A stretch of 10,592 nt of DNA from Gryganskiella cystojenkinii (Eukaryota; Mortierellomycota; Mortierellomycetes; Mortierellales; Mortierellaceae), in assembly GCA_015852425.1 (NCBI GenBank), contig JAAAIG010000222.1, positions 1 to 10,592 on the forward strand, read 5' to 3'. This document shows positions 1 to 7,680 of this stretch, piece by piece. The notes beneath the pieces are model-generated. The model ran no database searches, was not told the origin of the DNA, and saw only the letters and a program-made list of their open reading frames with translations. The position numbers and the translations under genes are program-made. Position 1 is the first letter of the stretch. Each line of letters starts with the position of its first letter.

Positions 1-223
1 AGGTCTTGATCCAGCTGTGTTGGTTGCGGCGTCATGGTGTATCCTTGCTCGAGCTCACGAATTTCCGCGATTAAAAGAAAGAAGGCGAAGCTTGAAATGT
101 GGCTTAGCTCTCCGAAATTTGTTTACTTTATTTCCTTTCTTTTTTCTTTTTTTTTTTGCCATGCATGCATCTCACCGTTCTTCTTGACACCAACCATCCA
201 CAACAAACAACCGGGAAACCAAC
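1..223 (+). promoter_or_regulatory. Upstream region of the SMAP-type gene
   Basis: This stretch lies just before the proposed ATG at 224 and is rich in pyrimidine runs (about 120-160) followed by an A/C-rich leader (about 189-223). I see no convincing TATA box. The ATG has an A at -3, a favourable context. A short open frame starting at 34 runs through the region but has no coding character. No other gene is supported here. Confidence 0.4.
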
Positions 224-1160
224 ATGAGTGAACACAAAGGAAAGAAGCGTACTGCCGAAGGTATGGACACACAAAAGTTCTATCGACAATATGACGATGA
301 ACTTTTGAGAGGTGTTGAGTTGAAGACACCTTTTTTTTTTTTTGCCGGCTCACGCGTTTGTCAATCTCTTTTGTTTGTCAATGATAATAGAAATGGAGGA
401 TGTCCCTGCCGCGGTAACGGTCAAGGACAAGAAGGAGAAGAAGGAAAAGAAGGAAAAGAAAGACAAAAAGGAGAAGAAGACCGACAAGGAGACCAAGGCA
501 GCCAAGGACGACTCCAAGAAGGAAAAGAAGAACAAAAAGGAGAAAAAAGACAAGGAGGACGCATCTTCATCCGTAGAGAAGAAGGACAAGAAGGAGAAGA
601 AGGAAAAGGAGGGCAAGGAAGAGAAGTCTGAAAAGAAGGACAAGAAGGAAAAGACCGAGAAAAAGGAAAAGGAGGATAAGAAAGAGAAGAAGGACAAGAA
701 AGAAAAGAAGGACAAGAAGGACAAGAAAGACAAGAAGGAAAAGAAGGACAGGAGCAGCAGCAGCAGCAGCAGCAGAGAGGAATCGTCAACACCAGAGCCT
801 ACAGTCGCACCAGTACCAGCATCCGCTCCTGTCAGTAAACCCTGGAATGACTGGCAAAAAGCCGATCTCGGATCTGCTCAACAAAACAACAAGTTCTTGC
901 GTCTCCTCGGTGCCAAGAAGGGTCATATTACTGCTCCTGACGCGTCCTCATCATCAACAACAGCAGCACCGGCCAAGAAAGGTCTTTTTGGCTCTCTTGG
1001 ATCGCTTCCCTCAACAAACTCTTACGCGAACGAGGATGTCCTGGATGAGATGCATGGTCGCAAGGTGACCAGGGACCTCGAGAAGCAGTTCAAGGACGGT
1101 CTCAAGATCAAACAGCAGATGAAGAAGGGCCGGAGTGTTGGCTTGGGATTCGGATATTAA
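224..1160 (+). CDS. Lysine-rich protein with C-terminal SMAP-type (small acidic protein) domain
   Basis: Proposed model: exon 1 224-260, intron 261-390 (GTATGG...ATAG), exon 2 391-1160, giving 268 residues. The 37-nt first exon encodes MSEHKGKKRTAE and joins in frame to MEDVPAA. Residues about 23-133 are a low-complexity array of K-K-D-K-K-E-K-K type units, then seven serines and a Pro/Ala/Ser linker. The C-terminal part (about 163-268) matches the SMAP family (human C11orf58 type): a WQKADLG motif, then KFLRLLGAKK, and a closing GLGF motif preceded by an E-x-Q-F/Y helix. The molecular role of this family is poorly defined, so I assign none; the basic array suggests a nuclear or nucleolar, RNA- or acid-binding protein (inference). 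Without the small exon, translation would begin at 381 or 393. An ATTAAA at 1223-1228 could be its poly(A) signal. I am confident of the domain, moderately so of exon 1. Confidence 0.82.
331..343 (+). repeat. T13 tract in the first intron of the SMAP-type gene
   Basis: Thirteen consecutive T lie about 50 nt before the proposed acceptor at 390. It is a plausible polypyrimidine tract. Homopolymer length here is prone to sequencing error, but the tract is intronic in the model so the protein would not change. Confidence 0.6.
420..752 (+). repeat. Degenerate purine-rich AAG/GAC/GAG repeat encoding the Lys-rich array
   Basis: About 330 nt in which the sense strand is nearly all purine apart from the C of GAC codons and a few interruptions (for example around 481-515 and 558-578). 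It encodes tandem K-K-x-K-K-x units. Because of the composition, the other frames and the antisense strand also stay open, producing false Gly/Glu-rich and Phe/Ser-rich reading frames that should not be annotated. Confidence 0.85.
753..773 (+). repeat. (AGC)7 trinucleotide repeat encoding seven serines
   Basis: Seven uninterrupted AGC codons in frame, at the junction between the Lys-rich array and the Pro/Ala linker of the SMAP-type protein. Likely length-variable between isolates (inference). Confidence 0.85.
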
Positions 1161-1520
1161 GGGACAAAAAACCGAAGTCACTACCTGGCCCACATCGCCG
1201 TTGTCGGTCAGGACTGCATCATATTAAAGAAGAAGATCTTGTAAAAAACGGAATATCGAGCAACAAAACGAACAAAGAACAGAGGTTGATGTTCGCTGTC
1301 ATCCGAGTTGGCCAGGCTCTGTTGCTGTTGTGGATCTCAGGCAATGCCCCAGAAGAATTGCGAGATATCAGGCATAACGGATTTGATGGTCACAGCCGTG
1401 TGTGTATGCGTGTCTGTGTTCTTATTTGTGAGGTTGCTCAGAAGTATTAAACGTGCTATCACTCTCCAACCGAACCTGATCCCCGCGGATCATTTCTTCA
1501 TTACTCTCTCGTTGTTCAGT
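1161..1520. other. Convergent intergenic region between SMAP-type gene and F-box gene
   Basis: This 360-bp stretch separates the 3' ends of two convergent genes. It contains an ATTAAA (1223-1228) usable as a poly(A) signal for the plus-strand gene and a short TG-rich run near 1398-1420. An open frame at 1308-1574 lacks any recognisable domain and I do not call it. No RNA gene is visible. Confidence 0.5.
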
Positions 1521-3094
1521 TCAACAGATCTGGACTCCAGGAACGAGAGCTCGGCGGATACCACGCTCCTGTAATATTCCCGACAACTTTTCACGAATGT
1601 GACGTACCCAATGTAGACTACCTAAAACGTATTCCAGCCGGGTCCAATGCTCGATCATCCATCGAACATCGTCGTCTGTCATCTGACCCCAATCGTCCTG
1701 AAAACATTCCAGCAAATCCAGGCCACCAAGGTGGCGACGAGCTCTTGTCCAGTCCATTCGACCATCAATGAGCCTCAGAGACCTCAGTTTCTTGAACGTG
1801 ATACCAATTCGTCAATAGACCTCTTCTTGATGCACTTCATCTGAAGGCCAAGGGGCATTTTTGACCTTCAGCTTTCTCAGACCCTTACAGACCCAAGGAC
1901 GATCCTGGAATTCTGAAAAGTCATTCGCGGCTTCGAACCAGTGCGACGTTGTGAAACTCTCCAAGGTTGGTAAACTGCAGAATATCAGATGGATCATCTT
2001 ACCATTGACTCCGAGAATATCCTTCAGCTTCAGTGTTCTGAGAGTGGATCCAGCTTGTTGCATGAGTCGTTGTAAGCAGGCCTTGTCAAAGAGGATAAAG
2101 CCCTCGAGCATCAGCGATTCCAAGGATCGCGAGAGGAGCTTGTTTTTGATACGGTCACCGGATCCATCCCTGTCATCATCTCCGTTCGGGGCATCATCGC
2201 GCACTCTGACGTCCAGAAACTGCCTGAGACAGTCTTGCTGTTCCTCGATTTCGATGAAGAGTCTGAGCTTGGTGAGGTTGGGGCAGTTTCGAGTGCGTTC
2301 TACGAGTTGTTTACCCAAGGACATATGCGGAAGCTCTCGATCGTGATCGGGGCGACTCGGCACCCAGGTAAAGGTCTCCACGACCGGGCAGAAACTCAAG
2401 AAAAGGAGATTATCATCCAAGGAGGCTAGACCAAGGACCTCCGAAATTTCGAGCGTTTTGAGTCTTGAGGGACTAAGTCCTTGGAGGAAAGAGGTGTACC
2501 CATCTGGATGCTGATGGCGCTCATCTTGTCCAGAGGTCTCGGTAGTGGTGAGCAGTCGAACGCGCTCCAGGCGGAGGCCTGTCAAGCGAGACCATAGGGA
2601 CCAAAAGCAGGGCCAGATCTTCGGTGTCAGGTAAATATGGTTCATGTAGAGCCTTTCAAGGGACGGACAAGACGCAGCCGCCTGCCACCAACTCTCATGG
2701 ATATCCGTGTTGTATGCGTATATGGAGTCGCGGAGGTAGAGGGAGAATTCTGTGATTGTATGTCGATGATTGTAGATCAAGATAGGACAGTGTATTCTAT
2801 CAATCCTAAGATAAAGCGACTTGAGGTTTGGACAAATCAAAGGTCGAGAGTCTAATGAGATGACTTCACAATCTTGCCCATCCAGATGGCGTGAAGGTGA
2901 CGATTCAAAGTTGATCTTGGAAGGAGATAAGTCATTGGACGAAAGGCAATTGTGTCGATCTCACGATAGATCCAGTCTTGAAAGGTTGCGTTCCAGTCCC
3001 TTGAGACAAGGGCACAATCCACAAGGGACGGTCGGTTAAGGTATTTGGCAATCTGGAGTCTGATTTCGGGTGTTTCGAGTGCAAGTGGTGGCAT
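1521..3094 (-). pseudogene. F-box/leucine-rich-repeat-type protein, disrupted
   Basis: Start ATG at 3094-3092. The first ~50 residues are an F-box: L-x-T-P-E-I-R-L-x-I-A-K-Y-L, then L-V-D-C-A-L-V-S-R-D-W-N. F-box proteins recruit substrates to SCF ubiquitin ligases; the substrate is unknown. The first frame runs to a TAG at 2854-2852. The leucine-rich body (CPNLKSLYL, CPSLERLYM, CPNLTKLRL and similar) continues in another frame from about 2850 to 1815, so a frame break lies between about 2962 and 2852. That frame meets TGA at 1814-1812, yet the sequence beyond it in the same frame (KLRSLRLID, later RHLGGLDLLE and W-M-I-E-H-W) is a typical C-terminus of this family, ending at 1521. Read through, the length is about 520 residues, usual for these proteins. 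Alternative: a GTGAGA donor at 2964 with an acceptor ending at 2873, 2864 or 2852 would restore frame but delete the F-box/LRR linker, and would leave the TGA. Two lesions favour a pseudogene. Confidence 0.72.
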
Positions 3095-3180
3095 ATTGTC
3101 GAGTTTGTGTTTTGTTGACTGAAAGGAGCGAAAGATAAGAAAAGAAAGAGACGGTGAGGGGGAAATCAAGGCCCTTGGGT

Positions 3181-3187
3181 TTAAATA
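3181..3187 (-). promoter_or_regulatory. TATA-like element upstream of the F-box gene
   Basis: On the minus strand this reads TATTTAA, about 87 nt upstream of the F-box ATG. The sequence between it and the ATG is pyrimidine-rich on the sense strand, as is common in fungal leaders. It is a weak match by sequence alone. Confidence 0.35.
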
Positions 3188-3465
3188 ATGAACAAACTCT
3201 TGACGGTTTGTGACTTTGTGTTCAAACGACATGCATATTCATTTTTTGCCGCCACTTTCCTCGATTGATGTCTTTGCCACGCGCCACCACTTCTGTTTTA
3301 CTTGACACTACGGTTGCCATGTCTGTGTGATTGCGAATCTTTATGCCAAGCGTCTATCTTTTAGTTTATATCTATTTGCTGGCTCATACACATATTGCTA
3401 TAGGTATAAAGTTACTTTTCTATTCTTTCCAAGGATGAAACGCAACATAAAAATAACGTCTGCCT

Positions 3466-5077
3466 TTAAATGTCCTCAACGATCTTGATGGCTGGTACGC
3501 CCTCGTAACAGATACGGTAAATGGTCGTCATGAGTGGGAACTCGTGGCAGAGGCCCTTCTTGGAAAGGATGTTGTGCATATCGTTGGCGGTCGAGGTACC
3601 CTGAAGCTTTTGACCGTTCAACATTTCCTGCTCGAGTTGATCAAAGGATTTGCCGGTTGTGACATGAGCCTCGGCCACCTTACGGTTGCGTCCACCAGCA
3701 CACGTCGTGATCAAATCGGCAACACCGCAGGATTCGAAAAAGGTCTCGTCCTTGACATCCTTGTAAAACATCTTTGAGAACTTGCGCATCTCGTACAATC
3801 CGATGCGGATGATAGCAGCCTTTGTGTTGTCGCCAAGCCTATTGATGAGAAAGGAGAGCAACAGAAGGAAGAGGTCCTTGTTAGTAACTGCGAGAATTAA
3901 AACGATAGGCTGCACAAGATAGTGTAGAAACGAAGAAAATGAAAAAAAGAAAGTAGACGTACTTGAGTCCATCGACCAATCCACCTCCAATGGCAACGAT
4001 GTTCTTCAACGCACCACAGAGTTCAACACCGACGACGTCTTCGACAATGTTGACACGGAACGTTGGTGTGTGAAAGATCTCCCTGAAAAGTTCGCCATCG
4101 GCCCTGTTCCTGTATCCGATCGTAGTCTCGCAAAACTTTTCCTCTGCGACCTCGTTGGCAATGTTGGCACCACTGAGCACACAGGTAGGAACGTCGAGAG
4201 AATCCTGGATCATGTCCGTGATCAACCGGAAGCCATCCTCGTTGACATCAATACCCTTGATCAGAGAGATGGCCTTGCAATTCTTGGGAATCTTTCCCTT
4301 GAGCTGTTTGCAGATGCTTGTGACGAACTTGAAGAAGAATAGAGAGAGAGAGAGAGAGAGACTCGATTAAACAAAGAGTGTTCGAAATAAACAAGTTTGA
4401 GTGACTCTTGCTAACAATAATTCTTACCTGATGAGGAACAACGAAAACCAGCATGGTAGCATCCCTGCAGGTCTCGATCAGATCTGGGCAGGCAACGACA
4501 TTCTCGGGCAAACGAATTCCTGGGAGATACCTGTTTTTGTCGAAGAGACAGGGGAACGATGAGTTAGATCCAGAGAATCTTCGTGTCAATTGCTGCTGTG
4601 TATGGATGTTTCTGATCCATTTTTTTTAAAGGTCCCGATCAGATCGAACAATCGCTTTGATCTCTTTGAGAGCGTTCCCGGTCGTTTTTTCTAGTCTGTC
4701 CCGATCGACATGTGCTTCCGAGAAATCCTGGTAACTCTTAGTCGCCCAGTGGTTTTTTCAAACTTACTTGACGTTCTCATGCTTGGTGTTGATGATGTCA
4801 GTGAGTTTTTGTCCGTTGATCTTTTCCTCAAAGACCCACATCTTGACTGACCGGTCAAAGTGGTCAAATTTTTGAACGTTGGCTCCAATGATCTTTGCAA
4901 CGGCTGAACCCCTGGCGACGTGACACAAAAGGAAAAAAAAAAAAGAAAAATAGTGAGTATGCAGGGTCAGTCGTGCAGGTACGAGATTAGGGGTATGCTG
5001 CGATTGCATTAGCCAAGGGAAGGGTCCATTCAATCTTACCAGTTGCCGGATCCGATGAGTGCGACTTTTTCCGACAT
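3466..5077 (-). CDS. GPD1: NAD-dependent glycerol-3-phosphate dehydrogenase (cytosolic, GPD1/GPDH type)
   Basis: Catalyses dihydroxyacetone phosphate + NADH to sn-glycerol 3-phosphate + NAD+, feeding glycerol and lipid synthesis. Exons: 5077-5040, 4911-4768, 4530-4428, 4327-3963, 3838-3466; introns of 128, 237, 100 and 124 nt, all GT-AG. All junctions keep frame and give 340 residues, slightly short of the usual 350-390. N-terminal Rossmann motif GSGNWG (G9, G11, G14). The catalytic lysines are K119 (in SLIKGID) and K203 (in CGALKN), with D258 and T262 in ADLITT and R267 in GGRNR; numbers run one or two behind human GPD1, in agreement with the family. There is no N-terminal extension, so no targeting peptide; a cytosolic location is inferred. 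The start MSEKVALIG places the Rossmann strand at the extreme N-terminus, as in animal GPD1. The C-terminus ends at VEDI. The family assignment is secure. Confidence 0.97.
4341..4360 (-). repeat. (AG)10 microsatellite, (CT)10 on the coding strand, in GPD1 intron 3
   Basis: Ten uninterrupted AG dinucleotides lie 13 nt before the intron 3 acceptor of GPD1. On the transcript this is a CU tract immediately followed by ATTCTTCTTCAAG, so it serves as, or extends, the polypyrimidine tract. Likely polymorphic in length (inference). Confidence 0.9.
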
Positions 5078-5218
5078 TGTGTTGTGTTTATGGGGAATGT
5101 GAGATGAATGGGGTTGTTGTGGGAATGACTTTTGAGTATAGAGAGGAGTTGAAATGAAGGATGGGGAATGAAACGAGTGAATGAGGAAAAAGAAAGAGAA
5201 AGAGAGGAAAGAAAGTCC

Positions 5219-5226
5219 CTTTTATA
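5219..5226 (-). promoter_or_regulatory. TATA box of GPD1
   Basis: On the minus strand this reads TATAAAAG, 142 nt upstream of the GPD1 ATG. It is followed by a long CT-rich stretch (about 5213-5180) and then the untranslated leader. A strong TATA box with a pyrimidine-rich downstream segment is typical of highly expressed fungal metabolic genes, which suits GPD1. Confidence 0.75.
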
Positions 5227-5233
5227 AGGTCCG

Positions 5234-6942
5234 ATCTGTTGGTGAGCATGTGGGTTTTGTGCTGTATATCTTATCAGCTGGGATCCAGGTTCTGGATTTG
5301 CAGACATGTGCAAAGACCAGTGAAAAGCCAGGGCCACATTTTTCGAACTTTCACGTCCTTAAGAGCAGAGTCCGCTCTTCCGGCAGAGAGAGGGAGAGAA
5401 GGTGCAAGCGAGAAAGACAGAGCGGTCGGAGGATGGTGCGATCCTCACCCCAACGGCAAAATTCGAGCCGCGCCTAATTTTATTTTGTTTGTGTCTTTTC
5501 GCATGAGACGTTGAGCACGATCCTTATTTTTACACATTATTATGTCGTTCATCGCAATCGTGCGAAAGTAAAATAAAAAAATCTCTTTCGGGGATCAATT
5601 TGATAACAAAATTACGCAGTGCAATTGCTCTTCTGTTCATTATTCAAAAAAAAGTGGATAGATACTCTTTCCTCCACTGTTCTTCCAGGTCAACAGCATG
5701 CGCGAAAAGAAGAAAGGACAGAACAGTTGGAACCGTTCCATCTACCGCTTCGATCGTTGTACGATTTGACATTTTTACCCCGCACAATGTTTTATTTGTT
5801 CCTTGACCCGAAAAAGTGACAAGCAGCGCAAACTGCAAGGTCGACAAAAAAAACAAACAAACAACAGCCGCTCGTGCTCTTGATTTTGTCTTCCAAATCA
5901 TATTTCCTTCTCTTTCTTCTGTTCGGACCTCGGAGCGCCTTGACCATGGTCAATGTCTGTCTTGTGCTTCTTCTAGCCCGTAACGATTGTGTCATCAACA
6001 TATATTTTTATTACAGTGACTCGATCGCACGCATGTGTTTTCGCCGTTATCCTTCACCCGGGGAGGAACGCCAGTTCATCCACTCTAGTCGTGAACTCTC
6101 TCATCATTCTAGGTACCACATCATTTGTCGTTTTCGTTTTTTTTTTTTTTTTTCATTTTAAAATGGTCTTGGCGAATGTTTGTTGGTTGTCGTTTTAAGG
6201 TGAACGAATCGCTCAAAGAGAAGCACAAAAATTTCATGAATACAAGAAGCCATAGAGCTATGCCATATGTAAACATTTGACGTCTTCCATGGAACGAATT
6301 GAGTTCACCTTCCAGGGCGTCAGTCACCTTCCACTGATCATGCTCCCTACCCCAGACTTGACGAGTACATTTCAGTGCATAGCGTTTGGTATTGTGCTCG
6401 CTCTTACAACTCCTAACTCTCCCTTAGCTCATATACCCGTGACGCAAAGTTGTGCTCAAGGTCTTGTTCGTGTCGTCTTTGTTTTTATTGGGATTGACTC
6501 TTGTTGCATGATAACCGAACCAGCGGCATCGCAGCGAGTCTCTAAGGTAGTACACCCAATCTTGTTGGTGTCTTGTCGATAGTTGGACTGAGAACATCCA
6601 TGGTATCTTTGATGAGGTGCAATAGATGATCTGTGAAGAAATCCTGTCCGTTTCCTGGATCGTCCAGATGATGTTTTGTTTGGAGAGGGAAGAAGCTATT
6701 CCTTGATCGCCTTTGGTCCTCTCCTACCTAGCCAAATTAATTTTTGTCTGCGCAACGACGAGAACGATCCGGACACAACTAGAAGAGAGAGAGAAAAAAA
6801 AGAAAACGAGCCGCTGTCTTGTCAGCATTAATTCATTCACATCCAAGGATTGAAGAGTCGGTATGAAAGTTGATCGGATGCTGGAAGGAGATTTTTTACC
6901 CCATCCGGAGCCACATTCGCTCAGGCACAGAGGAAGGAAGGC
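5234..6942. other. Long region without a supportable gene
   Basis: About 1.7 kb between the GPD1 promoter and the 3' end of PET191. The left part (to about 5500) must hold GPD1 upstream sequence and has purine-rich GA runs near 5381-5425. All open frames here are short, and I recognise no domain. Frames on the minus strand between about 6735 and 6130 look mildly protein-like, but they shift frame and contain stops. I saw no tRNA, rRNA or snoRNA signature by eye. A T17 tract and a 14-bp palindrome (5940-5953) are the only clear structures. Confidence 0.5.
6137..6153 (+). repeat. T17 homopolymer
   Basis: Seventeen consecutive T inside the gene-free region. It could be an old poly(A) tail scar of a minus-strand retrocopy, but no target-site duplication or parent sequence is visible, so I record only the tract. 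Confidence 0.8.
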
Positions 6943-7271
6943 CTATGACTTGTTGCCACGGAATCGGGTCCTCATGTCGAGCTATTATGCAAGAAAGAGA
7001 GCAAGACAAAAAAACAAGTAAGCATATAATAAAAATCTGGTTTGCCTTGACGTCCCATATTCACCCTGAAGAGCGGTAAAGATGGCTGTCGTACCATTCC
7101 TCGTTTGCATTCAAAAAAACTCCTCTTGATCGCTCCGCATTCTGCAGGGACACGGTATTCGTTCTCTGGCCGGAGACACTCTTTTGCACTAAGTCCGTCG
7201 ACGAGCATGCAGTCAGACTTGAGAATACATTCTGCAAGCTCAGCCCTGATCTCCTTGCAACTTGATGGCAT
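6943..7271 (-). CDS. PET191: Cytochrome c oxidase assembly factor PET191/COA5
   Basis: Two exons: 7271-7095 (59 residues) and 6981-6943 (12 residues plus TAG), with a 113-nt phase-0 intron 7094-6982 (GTACGA...AATAG), giving a 71-residue protein. It opens with MPSSCKEIRAELAEC, the family signature. Cysteines fall at 5, 15, 21, 32, 45 and 55, so C5-x9-C15 and C45-x9-C55 form the twin CX9C pattern of Mia40-imported intermembrane-space proteins. The short second exon restores the conserved tail LDMRTRFRGN after CKRGM. PET191/COA5 is needed for assembly of respiratory complex IV in mitochondria; the precise step is not settled. Reading through the intron instead would give a false hydrophobic C-terminus. 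An in-frame upstream ATG exists, but the family alignment supports the start at 7271. Its upstream region is shared with the divergent Gag-like gene. Confidence 0.95.
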
Positions 7272-7680
7272 TCTGATGATGTAGTCGGTGTGTGTGCGTG
7301 TGTGTGGAGACAAAGTGAAAAAATCAAATCTGTTTTCCTCGGACATTTGCAATCATTTCCTTGTTGCATGCAACAAAAAGTGACTGCTTTCTCCAAAGTG
7401 GCATCATGGAGCAAAGAGGCTTTATTTTCAGTTACTTGGTTGTGTCGATGGGCAAGCTCTTCTTTCCACCCATGTTCCCCGTTCCCTTGCCCAGTTTGTG
7501 ACAGCTGTCGACAGTCGAAATATGAAGTCTTCTTTGCCCTGCCCACATGTATTTGTGTTGGGAGTAGGGACTAAATGTTGCACAGCACACTACTCTCATC
7601 ACTCCATCCAATAATCCATCCATCACTCCTGCATCACTCGGCTGTTTCATCGCCCTTCGCCAACACCCTTCAACTCAGTC
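7272..7680. promoter_or_regulatory. Divergent intergenic region between PET191 and the Gag-like gene
   Basis: A 409-bp region from which both neighbours are read outward. It contains a TG/CA-rich run (about 7288-7306) in the PET191 leader, a perfect 16-bp palindrome at 7361-7376, and short ATCCATC repeats near 7603-7625 just upstream of the Gag-like start. No TATA box is evident for either gene. Confidence 0.55.
7361..7376. promoter_or_regulatory. Perfect 16-bp palindrome TTGTTGCATGCAACAA
   Basis: The sequence equals its own reverse complement and sits 90 bp upstream of the PET191 ATG. Such a symmetric site could bind a homodimeric transcription factor. That reading is inference; the symmetry itself is directly visible. 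Confidence 0.45.

Noticed and set aside
224..631. Gly/Glu-rich open frame overlapping the SMAP-type gene
   Set aside because: It is the +1 frame shadow of the purine-rich Lys repeat; only its first 37 nt are used, as exon 1 of the real gene.
350..792. Phe/Ser-rich and Cys/Ser/Pro-rich open frames on the minus strand
   Set aside because: They arise from the complement of the AAG/GAC repeat and show no domain beyond composition.
1308..1574. 88-codon plus-strand open frame between convergent genes
   Set aside because: No recognisable domain; its end overlaps the F-box C-terminus on the other strand.
1861..2429. Plus-strand open frames opposite the F-box gene
   Set aside because: They are antisense to clear leucine-rich coding sequence and have no family features.
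2852..2964. A definite intron in the F-box gene starting at the GTGAGA donor
   Set aside because: Acceptors ending at 2873, 2864 or 2852 all restore frame, but each would remove protein-like linker sequence; left as an alternative to a frameshift.
5644..5901. Minus-strand 85-codon frame with a hydrophobic start region
   Set aside because: Resembles a signal peptide only loosely, has no further domain, and lies in AT-rich, low-complexity-containing sequence.
5874..6198. Plus-strand hydrophobic open frames
   Set aside because: The hydrophobicity comes from T-rich DNA including the T17 tract; there is no convincing start or domain.
6277..6582. 101-codon plus-strand open frame
   Set aside because: No domain recognised and it competes with equally open minus-strand frames; there is not enough support to call either.
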